Origin: Anthoceros angustus
Lineage: Eukaryota > Streptophyta > Anthocerotopsida > Anthocerotales > Anthocerotaceae
Length of the DNA stretch: 64,000 nucleotides
Direction of reading: 5' to 3'
NCBI GenBank assembly: GCA_010909165.1
Contig: MU008158.1
Location: forward strand, 1,203,478 to 1,267,477
Below the pieces are notes generated by a model. The model worked only from the letters and a program-made list of their open reading frames with translations. It did no database searches and was not told where the DNA came from. Position 1 is the stretch's first letter. Each line of letters begins with the position of its first letter. Position numbers and translations under genes: made by a program. Below are positions 22,766-34,749 of the stretch, in pieces.

Positions 22766-25700
22766 TCAGGTTAGAGCGAGTACTTGAGACACTGAAGACG
22801 GGTCAGGTTTCTGAGTTTCCTTCCAAACAACTTGAACTGTGAACCTGTCGAACTTCCCTTGAGCTGGAAAATAGCCAGTCATAACCTTCCTTCCTCCGTA
22901 GAGACGTCCATGCAAGGAGGTGGCTGCTACCAGCGTATATTCCTCCCGGCCGTACTCCACGTAAATTTGGCCCCAGTTTCTGGGAAAATTGTCGGTCACC
23001 TTCCTTTTAGTGCTTGCTTGTTGGCTGGAGTCCGTCCCATCTACGGCCTCACAGATACTTGCTGTTCCGTTTGATCCGTCTTCCGTCGGCTGGTTCTCTG
23101 TTAAGATTTGAAGCTCAGGTCGACGTCCTAACGGGTAGTTGTTTCACGAAATTTACTGGAGTGTGAAGGCTCATTACCTGTTATGCCAGAGGGCACTTTG
23201 GGCCTGATGATATGCATGGCTTTGATAGTGCCAAACCTGCCAAATGGGAAGCATGCAGAAATGTAAGGGAGGAGCGCAGAGGGGAACGGCCCTGGGTGAC
23301 GGGAGACTAGGAAGCTGGGTCCTGAGCACCGCAGTACCTTGAACACTCTATCTTGATGTCGTCTATGTACTCAGCTACTTCCTCTTCTGACATGGACAAG
23401 AATTCCTCCTGTGACACCTAAAAGTTCCCGCAGCACAATCCCCACCACAGCAACCGCTCACTAATCACACAGAACTTCTGTTTCTCTCAGATTCTGGAGC
23501 AGAAAGTTGAGACAAACCAGGTTATGAAGTTCTAGAACGCGAGTCGGCGGTTCCAAAAGAGGAACAGCAGTTTCTGGTATGCCGTAGAATGGAGTGGCTC
23601 CTGACTGCGATGGCCACGTTTCACCTTGGTTATCTTCAGCAAGGGAGTTACTTGCTAGCTAAGACGTCAAGAAAGCAGAAAACTTAGCCGAAACCTGGGA
23701 CAGGACGTCGGGAGTTGCTTGGACACATGTCAGCGGATTGTTGGCAAGGCGTAATCCATTCAGGCCTGCACATGCTTTCAGAGTGACATCTGGATCCAGA
23801 TACTGGGGCCAGGGTTACAGTACACTCGTAAGATTCCTCCGAAAGCATACATTCATAGAGGACCAAAACGAAAACCAGTGTCGTCCAACTCACTTCTAGG
23901 ACTTACAAGCTTGAAAACACCCAAAGAGACAGATACTTGTGAGTTTTCTGTGCGAGTTCGTGCTTTGTATCCTATCCCCCAAACTGCAGGGAAGAAGAGG
24001 TGAAAAACTTGCCTCAAAATAAAGGTATCTCTTAGGTGGGAATTGGGTTAATACAACTTCGCAGTGAAATGCTTTCAGCTGTCCGAATGACGTGACGATT
24101 TCTTTAACCTGGAATGGGAACCAATTCCAGGATCAAACCTCGGACAATTCTCCAGTGCTGCAGTAGGAAGCTGACACCAATATCAAAGTTCTGGAAGTGC
24201 TCACAGCGGTTACCTTTTCTGGTGATAGCGACGAGGCTATGCCTCCTAGGAATATCTGTAATCAGGAAAACACAGGTATAGGGAAATAAGAAAGTAGCAC
24301 TAGCCCTGGAACCTGTGCTGGATGCTTTCACTGCAGAATGCTTTCATTTCTCCACAATTCACAAGATGACCATTTGGAGGCTTTTGTTTTGAGTTACAGT
24401 TCAAAAACACAATTGCAGGCCACAACCAAACAACAACCTTGCGAGGAGAGTCCGGCACCACGCTGGATACGAGGTTAGGAGCAGCGATGGTGGGAAGATT
24501 CTGTACCAAAAACAGCTCTGTTAGGCAGGAGACGTTGCAAGGTTTGACCAGCCAAATCACTAAAGCAAGTCGTTACAAATATCCTAAGAAACCTAGACAG
24601 TTAGTCAATATTATCCTAGACAATTCCGCATCAGAAAGCAGACGACTGGTGCAGAAGTCTACCACAGGGTGCACATAGTCTTTTGGCCTCCTGAGCTTCA
24701 CAACTGTTCCATGCAACATAACACCATCAAATGCGAGAGCAGCAGTAGTATCCTCAGGCGAAATGAATTCAGCAAAAGCATAGTTCTTCTCAGGATGGAC
24801 CTGTCCAAAAAATCAGACAAGGAGGCACCTAAGCAATATATGATCAGCTCCAGAACTATCAAACAGAAAAGACAACCCCATTAGTGCCCCACACAAGCAG
24901 GGATGGAGAACTCGACCATCTGTGTCTTACTGTGCAGCTGATACAGGGCTTAGTTCCCGGTATACTGTTGATGTTGGCAGACAGCAGAGCTGCGTTCATA
25001 AACTCCAGAAACTCGCCATCCGACACAGTGGATGGCACGTTCCCAGCATACAGCCTCCTGATGGATCGAGTGGCTTGAGTCAGAGTTAAAGACACCACCG
25101 GAACCATGAGTTGCTGCTGGAGAGCTGTGACTACCAAGGGATTGGCAGCTCCGAAAGGGGTACTGGGGAGAGGCACGGAAACCCCAGCAGGTGCATTCTG
25201 CACAGCACCACCTTGCTGAGCCTGTTGAGTAAGAGCTGCATCACCTACAAGCGGGGGCAGGTCCCAAGCTCGAGGTTTCTTCCTTTCGGGAGATCTCGTG
25301 GGCGGGGAGGGTGTGCTTGTAACATCTCTGGACCTACGCCGCCTCGGGGAGTACCCACCGAGCCCGCTTGAGCCTCCTCCATACTTATGATACCGTGATT
25401 CGTCTTCTTCCTCTCGGCTCTCGCTTCTGCGTGAATGGGATTGCACTTTGTCGAACCTCTTCCTGCGAGGAAGAGGGAACTCCAAGCCTTGCTCATCCTC
25501 GTATCTTCGACCATGAGGTCTCTCCGACCAACTGAATCTATACGACCTCCCTCTTGCACCATAGCCCAATCTCCCTCTCCGTCCATACCCGTCATGCCAT
25601 CGAGGTGACCAGTCATATGATCTTCCAGAGTACTTGTCGTAGCGTCCATAGACAAAATTGTGCATCCCTCTGTCCCAATACCTCCGTGGACGATGGAAGC

Positions 25701-27684
25701 CTCTGTAATACCTTCCACCATGGTGTTTGCGATGGTCAGAGTCCCTGCTGGGACTTGAGCTTCTCGAGCTTTTGGAGCTCGAACTCTTGGCGCTGCCCGA
25801 CACGGAGCTCCGACTGGAGCAGCTTCTTTCCCTTCTCCGATTCCTCCTTCTCCGTCTCCTCAGAGCCTCCAAAGCGCTCTGATCGCTGTCCGAGCGTTGC
25901 GCCCCGTCCGATTCTTCACTGGCCGCCTGCTCCGAGTCCTGCCCGCTGCTGCCGATGTCTTTGGACTTGGCACTACGAGCACTGTCCTTGCCAGTGCTCT
26001 CACTTGCAGCTGGGGCGGCGTGGGAGTCGGTATCCTGGGCGGACGGCTCATCCTGCACCTCAGGCTCTACGTTGCTGGCCTTGCCGTTCCTATCTGCCAG
26101 ACCGCAGGCATCCTGCTTGGCATCCGGCGGGGCAGGCCGCGTGCATGCTTCTTCGTGTAATTGTGCGGGAGAAGGAGGGACGACCTCAGCGATTGTGTTC
26201 GCTATGTCATTTGCTGGGCAACTTTCTTCATCACTGCGTGGCGTCTCAGGTGCAAGCGGGCTTCGTACCACTCCATCTTTCCTGCTGCCTTTCCTTTTGC
26301 CTTTCTTCTTCTCGATCGTGGGACTGTCTTCTTGTCCGGGAGATGTAACCAGTGTTTGACCAGAAGGTTTTACATTGCCGGCGTCTGTCTTCATCCCGCC
26401 ATCAGATATGCAGGTCGGTGGTTGAACAGGCAGTTTAACCTTGCCATCGCCTTGCGTCATCTCGCCATCAGCTATGGTGGTCGAAGATGTAACCGGTGTT
26501 GGAACGGGTGGTTTTACCTTACCCTTGTCTTTCTTCGTCTCGACATCAGATATGCAGGGATTCTCGCATGATCCTCGACTGGCATGTCCATCCTTCCCAT
26601 TCGAACTGGATTCCAGGATGCTAGCCGAATGCCCACCAGGATCTGACTCTCGAGGATGCCCCAATAGTCTTTCCTCGTTTAGGGCTGTCCCCTCACCAGG
26701 CCGGCTTCCGAAATCGTTACCACGCCCAGCTTCCATTCCCTCGGCCATGGACTCCTCTTTCTCCACAGTTGCAGCAGAAGAAGGGACTGGTTCCTCCACG
26801 CATTCCTCCTTGTCACTGCCGCAACGTACAGGTAATGTCTCGTCTGGCACGGGTGGTTGCTCTGCCTCTTTACTGCCTACTGCCTCCACAACTGATTGCG
26901 ATGGTGTGGGCAGCTGAGAGTCGAGAAGCCGTTCTTCCTCCAAAACTGCCACAGAAGGGACTGGTTCCTCTATGCATTCCTCCTTTCCACTGCCGCAGCC
27001 CACAGATACCGTCTCGTCTGGCACGGATTGTTGCTCTGCCTCTTTGCTGCTTCCTACCTCTACAACTGGTTGCAATGCTGTGTGCAGCTGAGAATAGAGA
27101 AGCCATTCTTTCTCCACAATCGCAGCAGAAGGGACCGCTTCCTCGCATCCCTCATCTTGACTGCCGCAGCCCACAGATAATATCGCGTCTGGCACGGGTG
27201 TTTGCTCTTCCTCTTTCCTGCCTCCTGTCTCTCCAACTGGTTGCGATGCTGTGTGCAGCTGAGAATAGAGAAGCCATTCGGCGTAAATCAACTGCTCCAT
27301 CTCGTCCTCGTCTCCAACAACAGGTTCCGCTTCTTGCCTTGCTCTTTTACTGCCTGTGTCGTCCTGGTCGTTGTCATCGTACTCAGAACGATGAGACCCA
27401 TCTCGGTGCCTTTCATGCCTCTCAACCACCTCATCACCGGCAGCATTTCTCCTCTTCCCCTCTTGTCTGGTCCCAGAACGTCCACCATGCTCCCGGCCAT
27501 GCTCTGATCTGACAGGCTTATGCCTTCCTCGCCGAGTCCCATCCCGGTGCTTATCAGAGTGTTCGCGATCCTTGTCACTCTCCTTGCCCTTTCTGCTGCC
27601 CCCTGCAGCTGGCATCTTTTCCCCCCGCTTCCTTGCCCAAGAAAATTCTTTACCCTTCTCTCCCTCCTCACGGCCGCTCTTCAT
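22766..27684 (-). CDS. U2AF large subunit (U2AF65)-like splicing factor with a long N-terminal extension
   Basis: Exon 1 (27684-24931) encodes over 900 residues: a charged N terminus, three repeats of about 56 residues, an acidic Ser/Lys region, an Arg/Ser tract, and the start of RRM1 (RRLYAGNVPSTV). Minus-strand exons follow at 24800-24663 (NYAFAEFISPED), 24500-24438 (VVPDSPRK), 24255-24214 (IFLGGIASSLSPEK, RRM2), 24108 to about 24060 (VTSFGQLKAFHCE), 23802-23695 (LKACAGLNGLRL), 23604-23518 (PPTRVLELHNL), 23417-23338 and 23236-23178 (UHM), and about 22995-22766 (GQIYVEYG). U2AF65 binds the polypyrimidine tract of 3' splice sites in the nucleus. The third RRM-like (UHM) domain normally contacts SF1. 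The usual plant protein is about 570 residues, so the extension is large. Met at 27684 is preferred to the one at 27756 because a TATA box sits at 27783. The last exon junction does not phase cleanly in my reading. Confidence 0.9.
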
Positions 27685-27782
27685 TGCGTCATCTTCTTTC
27701 CGCTTTTCCCTATCCCAAATCAGTTTCCAGAGACGGAGATAAAGTACAAGCAACAACTGTTCAAATGTTCTTGCATTGTGTG

Positions 27783-27788
27783 TATATA
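27783..27788 (-). promoter_or_regulatory. TATA box of the U2AF65-like gene
   Basis: TATATA about 30 bp upstream of 27755 on the minus strand. It implies that translation begins at the Met at 27684, not at 27756. Confidence 0.45.
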
Positions 27789-27799
27789 GATAGCTTTCA

Positions 27800-28940
27800 C
27801 CATTCCAGGACTGTAGAGTCTACAGAAGAGCTCTCTCTTTCGGGCATGGGGCAGCTGAGAACAAGCCGTGGGAACGGCTGAGATAGTGTGTGAAGGCAGT
27901 GCAGGCCTAACTGCCATTTGCCCAACAAATTGCCGGGCATCCCATAATTCTATCCACATAACAATTTAATATCCACCGTTTGGATAGGCAATGAAAATAT
28001 CGTAAAGGTCACTCACATCCTTTACCCTCACCTATCTACCCCGGGCGCGGGCGCGCGGTGACCCGGCGGCAGATTTTCAATTCAAATCGGTACCTACGAG
28101 GTCCGTAAGAATCGACAACCCTACGTATTTCCGTACAGTAGACAGTGGCAAGGAAGGAGCAAGGCACGCGCCCGGGCCCGGGGCGGGGCAGTGAAACCTT
28201 GAGGCGGGAACCTGTGACGAGAAACGGCATAGAAACGGGGGTCTCGCCGAAGTGACATTACGTCCCGTGTGGCGCCACTTTTTTCGTGACAACGAATGCG
28301 AGGCTTGTGTAACGCGCGGATTCCAGATAAGGGAAATCCGGGAGCACGAACCAGGAGATTCCAGGAGGACCCAGTCGAATCGATCGTTTCATGAGACGTG
28401 AAACGATTGAGAGACGTTTTTATGGGCTCACATCTCTCTGTCGTTCTCATGCCTCACTGCCATTTAATTTCTCTGCTTACGTCCTTCACTCTTCACTGAC
28501 AGAGAGAGTAAGCAGCAGTACCAAAGGCACAGGCACAGGCCCAGCCCAGCTTGGGGCCTACCGGTCCTTTGCTTTCTGGGCCCTCCAGCGGGATGATGGG
28601 CTTTGAAGGTGATCAAGAGCCATCGCTCTCGCACTCTTTGCACTCGCAGTGGCTCTGCCACCGCACTTCAAACTGGTGTTAGGTGGAGCTGCCGTCTCGT
28701 CACTCAGCTTCCTTGCTAACTTTGCATCTGCATTTACCACCGCTGTTTCTGCATGCCAGGACTTGTTGTGTGGAAGGTGGCAAGGACGAGGTCAGGTTTT
28801 GCCACTCCACAATTTCGGACGATGGTCGGTCCCTGTTGCGGACAATGGACGTAACAGCATTAAAATGATCCGTATCCGGAAAGAGATTGGCATGCCTAGC
28901 GGCCCATGGAAGGACCTCAAGCGGAAGAGTCCTAGCATAA
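27800..28940. other. Promoter-side spacer, no gene supported
   Basis: Mixed-composition DNA with a GC-rich patch at 28040-28060 and 28160-28190. A + strand ORF of 98 codons at 28649 begins MALPPHFKLVLGG and has one hydrophobic stretch, but there is no family match or splice context to support it. Confidence 0.4.
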
Positions 28941-28994
28941 CTTGAAACTTCGCTCTTGTACATGTATATGTACATGCACTAGGAGTGTATACCT

Positions 28995-29175
28995 TAAACT
29001 CTAGCATTTTCATTGGTATTGCCTTCCATTTTTCCGAGGCTTTGTCATACAATCATCCATCAATGGACTATGTATATACAGACATGAGAACTATCTACCT
29101 TATATTCTTATACTCATGTTCATTGGTATTGCCTTCCATTTTTTTCAGGCTTTGTCATACAGTCATCTATCAATG
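28995..29175. repeat. Direct repeat of about 100 bp
   Basis: TTCATTGGTATTGCCTTCC ... GGCTTTGTCATACA ... CATC(C/T)ATCAATG occurs twice in tandem with few changes. Confidence 0.75.
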
Positions 29176-29379
29176 ACTATGTAAAAAAACAGATTTTTTT
29201 TCAAATTGATATTTATAATGATTTTCAATGGGTACTTACAAGAGATCAATTATTATGTGCTTAGTTTGTTTTACTTGTATCTAGAGGTTTCAAGAGAAAG
29301 GATTGTATTTATATATTCTTAATTTTCTTCAATAATAAAAATCAATTCATTCTGTTGACTACGCCCTCTTGGCATAGGC

Positions 29380-29880
29380 AACCAAACCTTTGTTCAAAGT
29401 TTAGGGTGTAGCTACCAAAACTTGATTCATAATTTATAATATAGCTAGCTAAGCCTCAGGTTAAAGTTTAGGGCATCGTCGCCCAAATATTCAACCATAC
29501 CACCATACCTTAGAGGATAACAAACCCAAGCCTGATTCACCTTTGCGGCGTAGCCACAGAAACTTTACTTGAAGATTTTGGGTTAAGCTCAAGGTTTATG
29601 GATGAGTTCAAGGTTTAGGTTGGGTCCAATTTACACTAGATATAAATTCATTTCAAAGTTTATGGTTAAGTAGTAATATGTTATAGGATGATTGAATTAT
29701 TTCTCATTAATGCCCAGAAGTGTTTGCCATCTACACCATAGCGCACATGTTGTGGCGTCAAGATAATACTGCACTTGATGTCATGTGATAACATGTGCTT
29801 ACATGAGACCAAGTGATTTACGCAATGTCTTGGCCTATCCATTGTAAGATACAAAGATGCATAAGGTTGGACAGTTCCAA
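29380..29880. repeat. Repeat family R1, first copy
   Basis: Blocks such as CAAAGTTTAGGGTGTAG, TATAGCTAGCTAA, CCTTAGAGGATAACAAACC and ATGATTGAATTATTTCTC recur in the same order at 30560-30690 and 30860-31210. It is a dispersed non-coding repeat of unknown class. Confidence 0.65.
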
Positions 29881-29889
29881 GGAATTTTA

Positions 29890-30210
29890 TACCGCTTCGT
29901 GCAGTTTGTTTGTTTCTTGCTGGATAACGATAAGGTTGGATGGTTTCATGTAACTTAATACAACTTCATGCGGTTTGTTTGTTTCTTTCCCAATAAGGAT
30001 AATATGTGTGGTTTGTTTGTTTCTTTCCCAATGAGGATAATGTGTGTTGTTTGTTTGTTTGTTTCCTAGTAAGGACGGTGTGTACAAAAGTCCGACGGCG
30101 TGAAAGATTATATTACTTTCGTGTAGTTTGTCTTTTTCTTACTCAACGGCATGAAAGATTATATTGCTTTTATGTAGTTTGTCTATTTCTTGCCCAATAA
30201 GGTCGATATG
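29890..30210. repeat. Diverged block of the TTTGTTTGTTTCTT minisatellite
   Basis: Several units containing GTTTGTTTGTTTCTTTCCCAATAAGGA spread over 300 bp. They are related to the regular 56-bp array at 31500-32010. Confidence 0.65.
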
Positions 30211-30381
30211 TACAAATGCCTGGATACTATGCAATATTGTTTCTTAGATACTTGACCATGATTGAAAACGTGTACGTACATACTCATTCATAGAACACTA
30301 TCTTTATCTAGAGATATAGCTTGTTTGCTAGTGGTCAGATAATGTATCACATAGTACATAAGTGTTAAGTTATCAAAAACA

Positions 30382-30689
30382 CAGATTGCTTAGTGCATTT
30401 TCCAGGTGGACGCCCTAATATTTATTCAAGGGCGTGGTGGGAAGTAGAGGGGGCCGAAGGCGCCCAAGCACCTTCCGAGCCCAGAGCTCGTAGAAGGCCG
30501 CACTTGGTCACGATGTGAGAATCTTAGATTTCATTTACGGCATCGCCGTCAATCCTTTGTTCAAAGTTTAGGTGTAGTCACAAAGCTTATTGGTAATTTA
30601 TGGTATAGCTAGCTAAACCTCATATAAAATTTAGGTGTAGCGCCCAAATTTTGGACTTTACCTTAGAGTATAACAAACCTAAGTCTTAA
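30382..30689. repeat. 308-bp tandem repeat, copy 1 (contains the ATRX-upstream segment)
   Basis: Starts CAGATTGCTTAGTGCATTTTC and repeats at 30690 with an offset of 308 bp. Its first about 130 bp match the sequence directly upstream of the ATRX gene at 33379-33500. The rest belongs to repeat family R1. Confidence 0.85.
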
Positions 30690-31210
30690 CAGATTGCTTA
30701 GTGCATTTTCCAGGTGGACGCCCTAATATTTATTCAAGGGCGTGGTGGGAAGTAGAGGGGGCCGAAGGCGCCCAAGCACCTTCCGAGCCCGAGCTCGAGA
30801 GAAGGCCGCACTTGGTCACGATGTGAGAATCTTAGATTTCATTTACGGCATCGCCGTCAATCCTTTGTTCAAAGTTTAGGTGTAGTCAAAGCTTATTGGT
30901 AATTTATGGTATAGCTAGCTAAACCTCATATAAAATTTAGGTGTAGCGCCCAAATTTTGGACTTTACCTTAGAGTATAACAAACCTAAGTCTTATTCACC
31001 TTTCGGCGTAGCTGACGAAGCGTTACTTTAAGATTTAGGGTTAAGTTCAAGGTTTTATGGATGAGTGCAAGGTGTAGGTTAGGTTCAATTTACACTAGTC
31101 GTAAGTTCATTTCAAGGTTTAGTGTTAAATAATAATATATTATGAGATGATCATGGCAAGTAATACAAATGGTTAATGTCATTGGTTTAATGATTGAATT
31201 ATTTCTCACT
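30690..31210. repeat. 308-bp tandem repeat, copy 2, running on into family R1
   Basis: Nearly identical to copy 1 over 308 bp, then continues with the family R1 blocks seen at 29520-29700. Confidence 0.8.
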
Positions 31211-31499
31211 GCAATCTATGCAATCTACACCATAGCGCATATGTTGTGATGGTGTCATATAATGATGCACTTAGGTTTCATGAAAAAATGATGCACTTGG
31301 TGTGACATGATAACACGCACCTACACAAGACCAAGTGATTCGTGCAATGTGTTGGCTGTGCATTGTGAGATAAAAAGACAGATGAGGTCAAGTGATTCGC
31401 GCATTGACTTGTCCGTTGTGAGATAAAAAGACGAATGAAGTCAAGTGATTCGCACAATGTGTTGGCTTGTCCGATGTGAAATAAAAAGACGGATAAGGT

Positions 31500-32010
31500 T
31501 GGACGGTTTGAGAGAACTTCATATCGCTTCGTGCGGGTTGTTTGTTTCTTTCCTAGCAAGGACGATGTGTACAAAAGTGAGGAAACTTCATATCACTTCG
31601 TGTGGGTTGTTTGTTTCTTTCCCAGTAAGGACAATGAAAGATTATACTGCTTCCGTGGAGTTTGTCCTGCTTCTTGCCCAACATGGACGACATGTACAAA
31701 TGCCCCGCTTTCGTGCAGTTTTGTCTGGTTCTTGCCCAATAAGGATGACATGTACAAACGCCCCGCTTTCGTGCAGTTTGTCTGTTTCTTGCCCAATAAG
31801 GACGATATGTACAAATGCCCGCTTCGTGCGGTTTATGCATTTCTTGCCCAACATGGACGACATGTACAAACGCCCGCTTTCGTGCGGTTTATGCATTTCT
31901 TGCCCAACAAAGACGACATGTAAAACGGCCCGCTTTCGTGCAGTTTGTCTGTTTTTTGCCCAACAAAGACGATATGTAAAACGCCCCGCTTTCGTGCAGT
32001 TTGTCGGCTC
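31500..32010. repeat. 56-bp minisatellite array
   Basis: The unit carries CGCTTTCGTGCAGTTTGTC followed by TTCTTGCCCAAYAARGACGA and ATGTACAAA. GCTTTCGTG starts at 31707, 31765, about 31821, 31876, 31932 and 31988, a spacing of 55-58 bp. Earlier, more diverged units reach back to about 31500. The long open frames on both strands, up to 200 codons, arise from the repeat and are not taken as genes. Confidence 0.85.
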
Positions 32011-32039
32011 ACAGTGGGACTTACGGCCTACATACTGTA

Positions 32040-32440
32040 TATGCTAGGACGGACACCAAATATTTCTCACGGTCTATATGCTCATGGCAAGACTTCAACC
32101 GACATGTACATGTATCGAAATGGACACCATATATGTATGTACATAGTTCTCAAGGTCGATATGCGCACGGCAAGACTTCAACCGGCATGTACATGTGTTG
32201 AAAAGGACACCATATAGTTCTCAAGGTCGATATGCGCATGGCAAGGTTTGGGCCGACATATATATTGAGAAATATTTCTCACGGTCGATATGCTCATGTT
32301 AAAACTTACGACCAACATACGTGTTGAAGAGGACACATGATAATTCTCGCGGTCTACAAACTCGGGCTACTTCCTGCTGAGGAGGACACATAATATTTCT
32401 CGCGGTCTACAAACTCGGGCTACTTCGTGATCTCGCCCAC
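32040..32440. repeat. Diverged tandem repeat of about 70-85 bp
   Basis: Units share TTCTC(A/G)(C/A)GGTC(G/T)A followed by CATG or ACAAACTCGGGC, and GAGGACAC. At least five copies with decay. Confidence 0.6.
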
Positions 32441-33378
32441 CTAGAGAAGTATGTATACCACATGTTTCTCACGGTCAATATTCTTACCCAAGAGTGGCGG
32501 CACCAAAGTACAAATATTACTAGGGGTACCACGGAACGGGGCTCAAGTACATAATTAGGGCTGCCATGAAAATGTCTGGACTGTTGGACATATACTACCT
32601 GGAGATGTATGATTCACATGAAATAATCACCGCATAGAGCTACACTTTGTTTGGTTCTTGTCTGGTAGTCACATGTGCACTGACAATACAACATGGTCCA
32701 TAAGTGGCGGCATCAAGTACATATGTCTGTCCTTCGGGCTGCCACACGAAGGAGCAGCAAGTGTATTGAGAGTTTTATGGCTGCCACAAGAATGTCTTGG
32801 ACTCCTTTGACAAATGAGGGACATACTTCACTTCGTTCCGTCTGCTCGAGATCCTGAGGTACCAAGATGAACACCACATAAAGTTAAGTTACAGTTTGTT
32901 TGTTTTGGTCACATAATCAAATATGCACCTATAAGATAGTATGTATTATATATATAAGATTACAGAAAATTAAGTACATAAGTATTATGTATAGATTACA
33001 CGGCAAGAGGGGAGTACAGTTTCTTTGAGTCCTAAGGTGTTACGATTACAAGTATGTTTTTAGAGTAATTAAGTCACAAAGTCTTATAGCCCATATCATC
33101 TCAACGCAAGTTTGAACTAACGGCATATGTGAATGAGCAGGAAAACTTAAGCTATCTACCTAATTGAGATATCTTGTATGTTACTTTAATCTGTTATACT
33201 TATATTATAATAATATGTTTTTGTTAATCTGACCTACCTGGTATTGAAGAAGGGGTTGTCCGAAGTCGATGTTGAAGAGCCCCAAGTCGGAGGTGAGGAG
33301 GCAAATAAGATACCAGAGGCTAGGTGGTGTGTCCATTGGAGCAATTTAGGTGGTGGAGAGGTGGTTCAAATGTGTGTG
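32440..33378. other. AT-rich intergenic stretch, nothing recognised
   Basis: No open frame with gene-like composition, no clear repeat structure and no RNA gene seen. Confidence 0.5.
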
Positions 33379-33510
33379 CAGATTGCTTGGTGCATTTTCC
33401 AGGTGGAGGCCCCTGAAACTTATTCAGGGGCGTGGTGGTGGGAAGTAGAGGGGGCCGAAGGGGCCCGAGCACCTCCCAGCGGGAGGAGCTTGTAGAGAGA
33501 GCCCGCGCTC
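33379..33510. repeat. ATRX-upstream segment shared with the 308-bp repeats
   Basis: Starts CAGATTGCTTGGTGCATTTTC and runs through AGTAGAGGGGGCCGAAGG. Two further copies sit 3.0 and 2.7 kb upstream, at 30382 and 30690. It abuts the GC-rich leader of the ATRX gene. Confidence 0.85.
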
Positions 33511-34570
33511 GGGCGGGGGCGGGGGCGTGGGGACCTTGGCTGCCCCGCAGTCGCTTTCCCGGCCGGCTGTAGTTCTGGGAGGCTTGTACCGAGCCACCTA
33601 CTCTCTGCTCGCCGCTGCTCTGCTGTGTCTGCTGCCCCGCCGTGAACGCAGTGAAGAGCAGTACGTGATTCTGGCTGGCCGGAGCCTGGCAGGCACGCCC
33701 TCTGCCCGCGCCATGCCCCTCTCTCTTGGCATCCGCTGCCGTGCTGCTGCTGCCACTCCTGAATCAATTCTTCCCCTCACTCTCTCTGCTCGATCCCTCC
33801 CAGATCTGCTGCCCCGCCTACAAAATCCCCCCCACTCGCCCTTTTTCGCCACCCAATTCTGCTGCCGAGCGCACCCGCACGCAATTCTTCTCCGAGCTCT
33901 GCTGCCTCCGCGCTCGCCTCCTCCTTGGTCAAGAAGCACGCCCGAGCTCCTCTCTCAGGAATGTGAGTCCAGGCGCTTTCGCTCCAGCACTTCATTTCAT
34001 GCATGCTTGCTATCTCTGAAACTTCATTTCCGCTGCCACCCGCCGTTCGTGCTCTAATTGTTTTGGCGGCCTCTCCAACGCTCGCCTACATTGCTCTAGT
34101 GTCTAGCAGGTTGTCTTCTCGTTGGGAGCCTTCGTTCCTCGAGGAGCGAAAAGGAATTCTTTCGGTGGTTGAGGAACCGGGGTGTTGCTCCTGGGAGGCT
34201 GTTTTCGTACAGAACGATCATCGTCAATTCGCCACCATCGTCAATCCGCTCGCGGAAGCTGCAACTGAATTCGACTACACGTTGCGCAGGGAAACGTCGC
34301 AGGTAAGCGCAATTTGTGTATCCGATTGCGGGTTTTGGGAAATTGCGTCTTTGTGGGTCCGATTTTCATCTTGGTGGCACCACTGAGGCTCTCCCGCAGG
34401 CTGTGCGTCTGTTTGGCACCTTTCCTGTGCTCGCTCTCACATTGGGCCACGAGCTAATTGCGCATGCCGTTTTTTCTAATTCCAATGGACTTCACAGTGG
34501 GGTGGTGGTTTGCGTGTTGTAGATGCGCGCTTTCGTGAGAAGCTGGAAGCCAAAGGCCCTTAGCTCTCAA
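33511..34570 (+). other. GC-rich promoter and leader exons of the ATRX-like gene
   Basis: GC-rich with no conserved protein. A good donor, TCGCAG followed by GTAAGCG at about 34301, suggests a leader exon. The upstream ORFs on both strands are low-complexity. Confidence 0.4.
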
Positions 34571-34749
34571 TGAATGAACCTATGGATATTGATAAGAGCG
34601 AAGGTTGACCGCTCTGCGGAATCAAGCTTGCAATTCGGTCTTGTTCATTTTCTTGCTGAGTTTGAAACATTACTTCAGGATTATGATTCTGGTGTTTTCC
34701 ATGTCTTGCCGCTGGCTGACACAATGTTGTCGACCTGCCAGGTGCAGAC

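Noticed and set aside
25554-27512. Long + strand frames opposite the U2AF65-like exon
   Set aside because: Shadow frames of a long, compositionally biased minus-strand exon.
28649-28945. 98-codon + strand frame with a hydrophobic start
   Set aside because: No family resemblance, promoter or splice context that would support it.
31445-32047. 200-codon + strand frame and overlapping minus-strand frames
   Set aside because: They are the 56-bp minisatellite read through; no domain, and open on both strands.
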